Assembly: GCF_022201045.2 (NCBI RefSeq)
Contig: NC_068562.1
Span: 29,350,001-29,414,000 of the forward strand
DNA from: Citrus sinensis
Lineage: Eukaryota > Streptophyta > Magnoliopsida > Sapindales > Rutaceae
Length of the DNA: 64,000 bases
Direction: 5' to 3'
Under the pieces are notes generated by a model. The model made no database searches, was not told the DNA's origin, and saw only the letters and a program-made list of their open reading frames with translations. Positions 21,996 through 33,503 of this stretch are shown here, piece by piece; position 1 is the stretch's first letter, and the number at the start of each line of letters is the position of its first letter. Both the position numbers and the translations under genes were made by a program.

Positions 21996-24310
21996 TTATA
22001 TTGAAAATAGAGAACAATTAATATCCTTTAGAGTTAAGATAGATGAATTGTTGTTCCATAACCTAGCTGCATGATTGTATGATAAAGATCCGCTGGGAAG
22101 ATGATGAGGAATCAACATGCTTTTGATTTGATGCACGTGCTAGCTGCAGGCAATTCAAAGGCCTTCCGCAAATTATATATCGACTTCAACGTACCCGAAA
22201 ATATATATGTTACAAGTTGGTGATGATGAATCTGACAAGTACCTCATATCATACAATTGATATATATCCTTTGTGGTGCTGTGGTTGAGCGATTATAATT
22301 TTTAATTACAGTATTAATGTGTTGGTAAATATTTAATGCAGTGATTTAAAAGTTAAGTTGATTTTATTTAACACTTGTACAATAAAAAAGTTATGACATT
22401 TTTATTATTTTGTTAAAATTATTATTAAAAAATCATATTCACTGCATACCATTAATTAATTTTTATTTTATAGTTTTAATTTTTAATTTTTAATTTTTTT
22501 TAAAAGCAGCGCCAAGGGCTACGTATGTCCTCCTTGTTTGCTTTACAAAATCTTCTTGCCCAGATGATGATTATTGGTTAGCATTATCAGAATTTGGTTG
22601 CTTCCATCCGGTTCAATAGGCAAACTAGATGTATGATATAATCAGCTATTTTTAATTTGTGGGGGTTTCAATTTTGCTTGCCAGCTGTTGGCGTTCAAGA
22701 TCTTTTAAGTTGCCTCTCTACCAGAAATATCAAGACCCCATCCTGCTATTGAAATCAGGCCGAAGAAGCATACTATCGCCTTTGTCCCTTGCCCGCGCCC
22801 ATTTTTACCTTTCTCAATTAATCGTATATGTGCAAGTAATTAATATTCTTAAAATCCTGTAATTATTTTGTTTTCCGATTATTCTATACATAGCCTTGTC
22901 TTTGAGTGTATAAACAATCCTGCATATAAGACTTCAAATAATCTCCGTGCATGGGAAGTAAAACTTTTGTTGAGAAATATATTAAACATTTGACGTAAAA
23001 AAATTCTATTTACAATTGAGCAAACCGACTGCACTAAGTAAACTCAAACATGAAAAAAAAAAAACTCAAGACAAGATACGACTCAAATAAGAACTTACTT
23101 GATAATTTTTTTTAAAGAAAAATTCCCTAAATTCTAAATTTCATCTATATTATTATTTTTAGAGTTAATTTAGTAAATTTAAATTCTTCTTCTTTTTTCT
23201 GGTCTCATTGATTATTTCAAGACTATAGCAATTGCTTGGTCCCACATCTTACATTAGTCAGCATTCTAAGGTGTTATTGTAAAATCAAATAGAAAAAATG
23301 TTTTAACCATACATACCATAACTAATGATCGGAATAACTTAACCTATTTTGCAAAATATTTAGTCTAAACGGACATTTAACATCAAACATAAAGACTAAT
23401 AAAATATCTAATATGCTAATGAGCTTGGTTTGGATATACAAATTTTGATATGACACGCCACTTTAATACGAAGCACTGCCACACCTATCGAAAGAGGCTA
23501 CCATTTGAAATTGGAAAACATAGTTTCGATTATTATATTGTTTCAATTTTTTAAATTATATTAATAAAAAAAAAAAACTTGTTCTAGGAAAAGTAAGTTA
23601 TTTTTTACTTGAACGACTAGGAAGTCCTTATTGTTCATAGAAACAAACTAAAAAGGCAGAAAGTTAAATCCTACAAAATTCAATTAAATTTGTTTGATTA
23701 AAGTCCTTGACTGAATGACAATAAAAATTTGGAAGGAGTAATTGACGTCTACTGTACTGTAGTGAATGAGTGTTATGGACGACTTGGCGTGAGCCAATAA
23801 AGCTTTCGTCATGGCTTGAATCGTTTAAAATTTAAATCCTTGTTGTTTGTTCTTTTTTTTTGTCAACTAAGCTGAAACAGTATTTGTTTGGTCAATTCAA
23901 TTATCACGGGATTTATATACGCTTGTACTTTTCGTAGGATCGATTCAAAAAAATCTTTAACTTTCTCTTCAATGTATCATGCATGCACATACATATTATA
24001 CAAGTAATATATATATATATATATACGTGTCTTCTTCAAAACTTAATGATTAAAAAGATAAATCAAATTAAAAGTAGCAATTTGTCTACATGTTACCCGT
24101 GATTTTTTACGTTGAGTCATATTCTACTTTTCTCGATCCATTCAAAGATACCTATTTTTTCTGTACATGCATGCATGTAGATATACTTGCACGCGCTAAA
24201 TTATTGTTGCTATATATATATATCAAAAAAATCATCACAGTCAAGTATAGTAAGTTCTGAAAGAAATATCTATTGAAACACAACATTATAATTTGCACGC
24301 ATAATCGATC
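21996..24310. other. Intergenic region upstream of the acidic-protein gene
   Basis: No gene supported; the 67-residue frame at 22659-22862 has no family features. A TATA-like run (tatatatatatat) at 24211-24223, about 90 nt before the ATG at 24311, could be the promoter of the following gene. An AT repeat occurs near 24008-24025. Confidence 0.5.
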
Positions 24311-24501
24311 ATGTCAGTTTCAGTGGAAGCTCTAGCAATGGCAGGAGCTGATTATCATGAATCGGGCATAGACGTAGAAGAGTGGGAGCGGGAGGATATT
24401 GAATTGGAGCCGCCGCCGCATTTGCTCGCCAATGAAGAAGAAAAAGAAGAATATTTGAGCGTGGCAAGCCATTTTTCTGAAGATAATGACACTGTTGGCG
24501 C

Positions 24502-24892
24502 TGTTGAAAACAGCAGCTGTGAGGAGTCAAAGACTGACCTTGAAGCCAAGCTGGCATGCCACCTAAGCTACTATAATCTACAGCCAGCTGATATGGAAGA
24601 TGAGTCAGATTTATTGAGGTGGCAAAACAGTTATGATGAAGAATATCAACACATGAGCATGGAGAAGCTGAACCTTCTAGAAGCTTAAAATGATTGGCTC
24701 ATGATTGTCATTCTGACAAATTAGTTTTCCAATTTTTCCATGTAATATTCTTTTGCTAGCTGTCATTATTTTTCTTGTCTCTACATAAACTACAATAGCT
24801 CTGTATTTCGAATTCATTCAAGCAATAATAAACGAAAGCTTGGTTGGTACAATCTACTTGCATCACTAAAAGCAATTCTTAGGAATTTAAGT
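24502..24892 (+). repeat. Left (5') LTR of the copia element
   Basis: Begins TGTTGAAAAC, ends TTTAAGT directly before the primer-binding site. It supplies 61 codons and the stop for the chimeric reading frame of the disrupted gene. Confidence 0.95.
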
Positions 24893-25331
24893 TGGTGTCA
24901 AAGCCTTCTTTTAGTTATGCCAAGCAGCAGTGACAATGAAACAAATGTTAATCCAACGCAGGTTGATTCAAGTGATCAACCAGACGATTTGAATCAAAAT
25001 CAAAACCAAAACACCGAACTACAAAATCCAGGTCTTAATACCAGAAACACAGCACAAATGAGTGCATCACCCACCTAGCACATCACTGGCAACACTTATA
25101 TCTTTACTACTCCAATCAAACTAACTCAAAGCAACTTCCAGCATTAGAGCAAATGAGCTTGAGGGGTTTGTTGATGGCAGCCATGTCTGCCCTCCTAAAG
25201 CTTTTATGAATCCTAGACCAAATCGAATCACCATAACTACACCTAACCCTAAATACTAGATCTGGAAGAAACAGGATCATATCCTACTAAGTTGGCTACT
25301 ATCATCACTAAGTGAGGGAGTCTTAGGCACT

Positions 25332-25862
25332 GTGGTAGATTGTTCTACCTCCTGTGAGGTGTGGACAACTCTAGCTAACCAATTTGGTGCTAGAACAAGA
25401 GCAAGAATACTACATCTCAGAACTCAAATTCAAACCACTAAAAAGGGTTCATCAACCATTCATGAATACTACTCTAAAATGAAAACTTTATTGAACTCAC
25501 TTAAAGCTGCAGGGAATAGTATGAATGATGATGATTTCATCATGTGTGTGCTCGCTGGGTTGGAGCCAGAATATGACTCAGTAGTTACTAACATCAACTC
25601 AATGCAGGAGAGTCCTTCAATATCAGAAGTGTATGGCATGCTTTTGAGTCAAGAAAACAGAACTGAGAAAAACTTAAGCTCAAGAATTATTGAAGCAAAC
25701 TATGCACAAATGAGGAATGGAAGAAGAAGCTGGAACAACAGTGAGAGAGCTGCCCATCAACAGCTGCCTGAAATAGTTTTTAGAAGCCCTGAAAACAATC
25801 CCACAAATAGCCAGGCCAATCAGAACCCTCAAGACAAGGGAAAAAGGAAAAGTAGTGGCTGA
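25332..25862 (+). pseudogene. copia gag, broken
   Basis: UBN2-type gag segment (LRTQIQTTKKGSSTIHEYY; CVLAGLEPEYDSVV). An earlier N-terminal piece (from 24917) is cut off by stops near 25078. The frame ends at 25862 while the zinc knuckle lies in another frame just downstream, so gag is separated from pol by a frameshift. The intact protein would form the virus-like particle. Confidence 0.85.
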
Positions 25863-28800
25863 TGACAATGGTTCTGATCCAAAAGGACCATGTCAAATCT
25901 GCTGGAAAATGGGGCACACAGCAGCTGAGTGTTGGCACAGATTCAAGAAAAACTTTGTGCCACAGCCCAACAGAAGAAGAGAGCAGAGGGGTGCATATGT
26001 TGCTACAGCTAAAGGTCAAAGTAGTGGAGCTTGGTATCTTGACAGTGGTGCCACCAATCATGCGACTAACACTCTTGGAAACATCAGCATTAACTCTGAA
26101 TACCAAGGTAAAAATAAACTAGCTGTTGGTAATGGTGAAAAACTTTTGATCAGTCATATTGGTTACTCTGCTTTGCCCAAATATGATCCACACAAGCACA
26201 TTGCCTTAACTGATATATTATATGTGCCTGACATAACCAAAAACCTCATTAGCATCTCTAAATTACTGCATGACAATGATATTGATGTTGAGTTTCAAAA
26301 TTATGTTTATTTTATTAAGGACAAGAGACAAGGGAAAATTCTGGTGAAATGAGTGGCTAGAGATGGGCTATATGAGCTGATGCACTTACTGGCTATCTTT
26401 AGCAGGAACAAAATTCCTTATGCTGTTTTGTTTTCAGTTTTCTCAAAGTCAGAGTCAATAAACAACATTAGTTGTCCAGTGTCCATGTTGTCTTTCAATT
26501 CGAGTGATGAGTTTATCAAAATCAGTGTTGAGTCAAATGTAACTGATGAGTCAAGTAGCAACAATTTACAAGCTGCTGAAGAAATTAATTTGTGGCATTC
26601 CAGACTAGGACACCCTAGTACATCAGTCTTGAAAAATACCTTGCTATCTTGTAATCAGCGCAAAATTAATAAAGATGATGTTCCTTCATTTTGCTCTACA
26701 TGTCAATATGGAAAGCAATCAAAACAACCATTCAAAAGCACTGAACCAAAACCAAGACAGCCCTAGAACTAATTCACACAGACCTTTGGGGACCAGCACC
26801 AATTCTCTCCACTCATGGACACCGATATTACATTTTCTTTGTTGATGACAAAACAAGATACACATGGATTTTTCCTTTAACAGCAAAGTCTCAAGCTCTT
26901 AACACTTTCATTACCTTTAAAAATCATATTGAAAAACAATTGAACATAACAATCAAAGCACTACAAACAAACATGGGAGGAGAATTCAAAGCCTTTAAAT
27001 CATATTTGAAAAGAGAGGGAATAGCTCTAAGACATTCATGTCTATACTTGCATGAACAAAATGGCAAGGTTGAGAGAAAACACAGACACATTGTGGAGAC
27101 TGGACTTGCCCTACTTACTCAAGCCAAAATGCCCTTAAAATTTTGGCAAAAAGCTTTCAGCTATGCTACCTTCATCATTAACAGACTTGCTTCACCTGTG
27201 CTCAAGAATAAGACACCATTTGAATTATTATACTCTCTTAAACCTGATTATACACAAATTAAAATCTTTGGCTGTGAGTGTTTCCCATTTCTAAGACCAT
27301 ACAACAAACATAAATTTGATTTCCACACCTCCAAATGCATTCTATTGGGAATCAACAGTGCTCACAAAGGTTATGTTTGTATGAGTAATTCAGGTAGAAT
27401 TTATATCTCAACTAGTGTCAAATTCAATGAAAACTCTTTTCCTTTCGAAAATGATTCTAGCTTTAGGAAACAAGAGTCAGTAAAGGAGGGCGATGAAGTT
27501 GCATTACTTGAGAAATTTCAAGTTGTGTCATTTTCTGTTAATAGTCCTCATAGCCTCACACAAGTGACAACAGCTCATAGCAACTCTCTAGGCACTACTG
27601 GAAACACAGAATGTAGCCCAAGTCCAGTTCAAAATGAAATGCAACAGGTAAATGATACTGACACAATATCAGGCAGTCCTTCAACTCACAATCCACCTCA
27701 AATCACAGAAACAAACAATCAAAACCTTCCTACACAAAAAGCTTTGCCTTCACACCCCATGGTAACAAGATCCAAAGCTGGTATTTTCAAACCAAAGTTG
27801 TACCAGGTTTCCAGCAAAACACAACATTTACTTCCTAAAAACACCTCAGATGCTTTAAAGGATCCCAAGTGGAAAAAGGCAATAGAGGATGAGTATTATG
27901 CATTGATGAAGAATAAAACTTTAGACCTTGATACCAAACAACCAAAATTGCAAGCTAATTGGAAATAAGTGGGTTTACAAAGTGAAGGAAAATTCAGATG
28001 GCATTATTAATAAGTATAAAGCCAGATTAGTTGCAAAGGGATTCTTGCAGACCCCAAGACTTGATTTCAATTAAACTTTCAGCCCTGTTATTAAGGTTGC
28101 AACTGTTAGAATCATTATAACCATGGCTGTGAACAATGACTGGTTGCTTAGGCAAGTGGACATAAACAATGCCTTCTTGAATGGTGACTTGACAGAGACA
28201 GTATACATGCCATAGCCTGAAGGTTTTAAAGACAGGAACATGCCAAACTACATTTGCAAACTGGAAAAGGCTTTGTATGGATTGAGCCAAGCTCCCAAAG
28301 CATGGTTTGATAAACTGAAAGGTGCTTTAAGCTCTTGGGGATTCAAAAACTCCAGGAGTGACACATCTTTGTTTTTCAGAAGAGCTGAATCAAAGATAGT
28401 TATCATGCTCATATATGTAGATGATATCATAATCACTGGAAGTGACAGCAAAGGCATTGAGGAAGTGATTAAAGATCTGAATACAAATTTTGCTTTGAAG
28501 GATCTCGAAAACTTAAGTTTCTTTCTTGGGATACAAGTTCTCAGGGGAAAAAACTCTATCCTACTTTCTCAAGCAAAATATGTTCAAGATTTGCTGGCCA
28601 AAACAGAGATGACAGACTGTAAGGGAATAGAGACACATTTTAGCACTTTTGAGAAATTAAAGAAGGATGTTGGGAATAGATTTCATGATCCCACACTCTA
28701 TAGAAATGTCATAGGAAGCCTGCAATATGCAGTACTGACTAGGCCAGAGCTTGCTTTCTCAGTGAACAAGCTCAGTCAGTTCATGTCTGATCCCAGACAG

Positions 28801-29375
28801 CCGCATTGGGTGGCATACAAAAGAGTGCTGAGGTATCTAAAAAACACAATGAATATGTGTCTAAGTTTCAAAAAATATAAGCATTTGGATCTCATTGCCT
28901 ACACAGATGCAGATTGGGCAACTGATCAAGATGACAAAAGATCCATAAGTGGATACTGTTTGTACTTGGGAGATAATCTAGTTGCTTAGAGTTTGAGAAA
29001 ATAAGGCATAGTTGCAAGGTCCACGGCAGAATCAGAATATAGAGCAATGGCTCTATGTAGCACTGAAATCACATGGATAAATTCTTTGCTTGGTGAGTTG
29101 AAGATGGAGGTTGAAAATGTACCAATTATCCTAAGTGACAGCACCAGTGCAGCAGCTATAGCAGCAAACCCAATGTATCATTCTAGAACAAAACATTTTG
29201 AGATAGATCTTCATTTTCTCAGAGACAAAGTTACTAAAGGAGAATTGGAAATAAACTATGTTAGCAACAATGATCAAATTGCAGATGTGTTGACCAAGCC
29301 ATTACCACACTACAGGTTTAGCTGTTTTAGAAGCAAACTCAAAGTCATTGACAAGGCCTTGAGTTTGAGAGAGGG
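25855..29375 (+). pseudogene. copia pol polyprotein, broken
   Basis: In order: zinc knuckle CQICWKMGHTAAEC (25891-25932); protease WYLDSGATNHAT (DSG codons near 26041); GAG-pre-integrase LWHSRLGHPS; integrase zone from about 26766; reverse transcriptase ALYGLSQAPKAW with YVDD at 28414-28425; RNase H AYTDADWA; then the C-terminal ADVLTKPL. Damage: TGA at 26350-26352, frameshift near 26762, frameshift near 27920 and stops near 28072, 28215, 28987 and 29001. In the integrase the usual second catalytic Asp is Asn (LQTNMGGEF, codon 26970-26972). The copy is therefore non-functional. Confidence 0.9.
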
Positions 29376-29766
29376 TGTTGAAAACAGCAGCTGTGAGGAG
29401 TCAAAGATTGACCTTGAAGCCAAGCTGGCATGCCACCTAAGCTACTGTAATCTGCAGCCAGCTGATATGGAAGATGAGTCAGATTTATTGAGGTGGCAAA
29501 ACAGTTATGTTGAAGAATATCAGTACATGAGCATGGAGAAGTTGAACCTTCTAGAAACTTAAAATGATTGGCTCATGATTGCCATTCTGACAAATTAGTT
29601 TTCCAATTTTTCCATATAATATTCTTTTGCTAGCTGTCATTATTTTTCTTGTCTCTATATAAACTACAATAGCTCTGTATTTCGAATTCATTCAAGCAAT
29701 AATAAACGAAAGCTTGGTTGGTACACTCTGCTTGCATCACTAAAAGCAATTCTTAGGAATTTAAGT
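29376..29766 (+). repeat. Right (3') LTR of the copia element
   Basis: Same length as the left LTR, about 13 substitutions. Followed by the second GGCGC target copy at 29767-29771 and then the rest of the host exon. Confidence 0.95.
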
Positions 29767-29907
29767 GGCGCCGTTGCTATAGATTGTGACAAAATACCCA
29801 GTGATGGAAGATCAATGAGGGGAGAAAATGAAATGGCCATGGTGGTAATCATGTTGGTGAAAGCCATTATTAAACTGTTGATTATTGCGAGGATGGATAC
29901 CCATTAA

Positions 29908-30823
29908 TTATTCAAATCAGTAGCCGCACTTACCAGAATACGATTCAGCTTTGGGGATTAAGCTAGCTAGCTACCACGTTTGTTTTAATGTGTCTTGGAT
30001 TTTGTTTTGTTGAGCACTAATTTGTTTTTTTTTTTTTCATTAATTTGTTTTAATGTAAATGTTTGGCATGGATATATTGTATTGCACGATAACCATTTTT
30101 AGAGCGTTTATAATTTTTCTGTGGTTCAATGAGATACATATTTTTATGTCAAAAAACAAAATATTGGAATATATAGTACTTTACTAGCATGGAAATACTC
30201 TTAAATTTTGTTTGTAGATCTTACTTATACTGAAGAATACGCATAACCTTAAGAGAAAATTAATTAAATTTATCAAACAAAATTAATCATCAATTTAGGG
30301 ATTTAAGCATGCATCGTATTAAATAATTAGCTAAAATTGTTAGGATTAATGGTTGTTAATTAATCAGCAACATGCATGAATATGCATGGTAGTGGTGTTT
30401 GGTCCTTAGTTAATATGATTCTTTCTTTGGAATCAATTTTCAGACTGCGTTCTTTGTCATTGTGCTAATTGAGACAAACGCAAAATTAGTCGAGTCCTCA
30501 GATATCAATTGCTAGCTTAATTTTTCTTACTATCAGTTCAACCTAAATAATTACGTACATATGCCATACAATTAAGGTTCGTCTCACTCTCACACACAGT
30601 CAACATAATATTTGAAAGATTTTGGTCACGATGGAGGCGCATGCATTGCATGATAATATGCTTAATATAACAAGAACAAGATTTTGCCCTCCACTGGCAG
30701 AAGAATTCATTAATTCAATTCAGGAGTTGTATTTAAATCAATTTATTGTATGTACCTTAATTTACCTGACCCAACATGTTAGTAAGTGGCCCAAACTGGG
30801 TAAACCATTTATACGATTAGGAC
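29908..30823. other. Intergenic region
   Basis: No supported gene. A 97-residue frame at 30622-30915 runs into the MITE at 30824 and shows no recognisable motif. Confidence 0.5.
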
Positions 30824-31473
30824 TAGAGCTGTTAAAATTTAACACGACCCGATTACCCGACACAAATACGACACAGATAAATGGGTATGGGTCGTCAAAT
30901 TTAATACAATTATAAAATGGGTTGGTTTTGGGTTGACACGATTTTTTTCTGTGTCGGGTTAGGGTTAAAGTTCTTGACTCATTTACCCGATCAATGACCC
31001 GATTATATTTTCTATTTTAAAATAATTTATAGGTTCTTTTTATCAATACTTAAATATTAGAGATGATTCTCTCTTTTATTTTTATTTTTTGAAAAGATGA
31101 ATATAAACACAGTATTTTATTTATAAAACTTTAGATACATTTAGAGCTTGAATAATGTAAATATGTAAAATATTGTTAGACATATATATTTTATAATATT
31201 GATATATAATATTATTTTTATATATAATTAAAATTTCAATTGTGTAATTGTGTAATATTTTAGTACATATGTACATTTTATAATATCGATAAATTATTTA
31301 TGTACGACAGTGTGTAAATGTTTGATGTAAATTTTGTTTAATATATAGATATTAAGCAGGTAATTGGGTAACCCGATTATTTTTCCGTGTCGGGTTTGGG
31401 TCGACCTAAATTTAACATGACACGAAGCTAGCACGACACAAACACGACCCAGTGACCCGTTTTACCAGCTCTA
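30824..31473. mobile_element. hAT-type MITE (650 bp)
   Basis: Left end TAGAGCTGTTAAAA, right end TTTTACCAGCTCTA, inverted. Eight-bp flanks ATTAGGAC (30816-30823) and ATTAGGGC (31474-31481), 7 of 8 alike. Subterminal motifs 'cgacccgatta' and 'tgtcgggtt' are repeated near both ends, as in hAT elements. AT-rich centre, no coding capacity. Confidence 0.85.
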
Positions 31474-31481
31474 ATTAGGGC

Positions 31482-33503
31482 AAAACTAAATAGAATAATA
31501 ATTATGAAGCCCGACTCCGGGGAGAACTTGTCCTCAGTCTTCAGATAATTATCCACACGGCACATTATTGGAAAGCTCCAAGTGCGTAATGGACTTTATA
31601 AGTAGCTTCTACTCAAGGGAGGTTCTCGCACAGAAAGATAGGGTATTCTGATTTTCAAAGCATTAAGCATGCCAGAGTTGAATTAATGCATGCCGTGTTG
31701 CCACGTACCTTAAGTAATGTAACTGCAGAATCTTATGACTTATAATTAATGATGAAGGATACATGCTGGCTATTTATCAAGCTTACATCATGGCCTAAAT
31801 TAACCTAAGTTATAATAGAAAGTTGTTGTTGACATCACCACATTTGAATTCTTGTTGTCATGTGTGCGTAATTATAGAAGCAGCAGCAGCTCGGCCTTTC
31901 TATCAATAAGTGGATCAATGAAGAATCATGTTTTACAGTACTTTTCGAAACTCTTTAATTCTTGTAATTTAGTGTTATTTTTCTTGTTATTTATAACAAA
32001 AAATAGATAAACATTGTTAATTCTCTTCCCAATTTTTTCTTCATTTGTTCATCTGTTTGTTTCTACAAATTTAATTCCTAATTAAGGGAGGGTGGCTAGA
32101 ATTCCAATCTTGAGGACTAGATTATTTTGAAAGAGTAAGAAATGTTGTCTCTTTAAGACGGCTAGTTTATGGCTTACAGGAACCAGAATTATGATTTCAT
32201 TAAGGGTACGATATTTCCACCCTGTAATTTGTGGAAGTCCACCCCATTCAATTTTAAAGAATTGCTTAAAAAAATTCACATTATTTTTTAAAACTTAAAT
32301 TAGGGAAAAAAGTTTAATCAGCTAATCAATTAGATCTTTCTTAGTGCCAATAAATTTCATGATATAAATAACATAAGTTTCATAGCCAAAAATTTCGTGA
32401 TATATCATGTCATAAATAATTTAGATTGGTTTTTTCTTAGTTTTACTATGACTTAGTAATCATAATAGTGAAGATTTAATTGGTTAATTATTCAAATTTA
32501 TTCTTATTTGGAATTTTTTTTAAAATAATGTCAATTTTTAATAATTAATTTTTTTAAAGTACGCATAGCCTGGCACAATTTGAAGAGTACATATATCATC
32601 ATCCCTATAATAAGGATTAATTTCTTTTAACACTCGTGAAATGATAATTTTTAAAATATCTCCAAACTTATTGTAAAATTCAATTTACCACCTGTTTTTA
32701 TAAAGAAGGTAAAACAATTTTCATTAACCCACCCTCTTTTTTTCCCTTATTTTTTGAACAAAAATTTGAGGTAAGTTGAAATTTACAGTTGTTTGGAAGT
32801 ATTTTGAAATTTATCATTTCACAAACAAATAATTCAAAATTTAATAATAATAATAACCATGATAATGATGATGATGATGGATCAAGTTTGTAGAGATCGG
32901 AATTATGTAATGATAGACGTATAAATTGGTGTGTACAGGCTGAATTGTATTGATAGAAGCACTTTCAAAATTGTTAGAAAGTTATAATCGATTAATTATC
33001 ATAAAAATTCGTAAAGAACCAATTGGGATGTACGTTAGTTTGGACGTACGGAAAAGTTTTCACCACTATGATTTAAGAGTATCGTGTCAATTGTTAATGG
33101 GATGGTGCTCCTCACTATTTCTAACTCAATAAGTCTGTACGTTGTGTCTCAGTTCAGTCCAAATGCACATCCCGCAAACATATTTCATTATGCTGATTAC
33201 TCACCACAAAAATCAAACAAAGCTAGAACAGCAGGCAAGATAACAGACTAAGCATACTCAATCTGGTTTCAAATATGTATCAATGAGACTCTCCTATAGA
33301 CTGGGGTTTCAATCTGGTTCAAAAAAGATACAAAAGAAGGTAGGGACTTTGCTTTGATTTGAGGATTGCTTAAGAATGCTCAACCACCAAAATTTAAATA
33401 CAATAACCGGTACAAACAACATATCATATACAAAAATATCGAGGCTTGTTAACTGAAAGATAAACATCAAGCTAACCTAGTATGATGTAACCAAATAGTT
33501 ACC
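31482..33503. other. Intergenic region
   Basis: Contains the diverged relative (31690-31930) of the 11350-11580 segment. The rest is AT-rich with no gene seen. The part next to 33503 is probably 3' UTR of the receptor kinase gene. Confidence 0.5.

Larger units (their letters stand above)
24502..29766 (+). mobile_element. Full-length Ty1/copia retrotransposon, coding-defective
   Basis: Two 391-bp LTRs (24502-24892 and 29376-29766) with no length difference. Target duplication GGCGC at 24497-24501 and 29767-29771. Primer-binding site TGGTGTCAAAGC at 24893-24904. Polypurine tract TTTGAGAGAGGG at 29364-29375. Order gag, protease, integrase, reverse transcriptase, RNase H identifies copia. By hand count the LTRs differ at about 13 sites (about 3.3%), so the insertion is fairly recent, of the order of 1-2 million years at commonly used plant LTR rates. 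Several stops and frameshifts show that this copy cannot move by itself. Confidence 0.95.
24311..29907 (+). pseudogene. Small acidic protein gene split by a copia retrotransposon
   Basis: Left exon part 24311-24501 and right part 29772-29907 join in frame once the element and one target-duplication copy are removed: 191 + 136 = 327 nt, or 108 codons plus stop. The N-terminus (VSVEALAMAGADY, EEWERED, then PPHLLA) is acidic; the last third, encoded at 29772-29907, ends in a hydrophobic helix containing VKAIIKLLII. The intact paralogue is at 49682-50017. As the gene stands, translation runs from the ATG into the left LTR and stops at 24686-24688, giving a 125-residue chimera: 64 residues from the gene and 61 from the LTR, without the hydrophobic tail. 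I do not recognise a named family and assign no function. Confidence 0.8.

Noticed and set aside
22659..22862. 67-codon frame in spacer
   Set aside because: No family features, splice context or homologue in the window.
24355..24549. Antisense frames over the acidic-protein exon
   Set aside because: Shadows of a Glu-rich coding strand (Ser/Leu-rich antisense).
30622..30915. 97-codon frame starting MVTMEAHALHD
   Set aside because: The second half is MITE terminal sequence and the first half has no recognisable motif.
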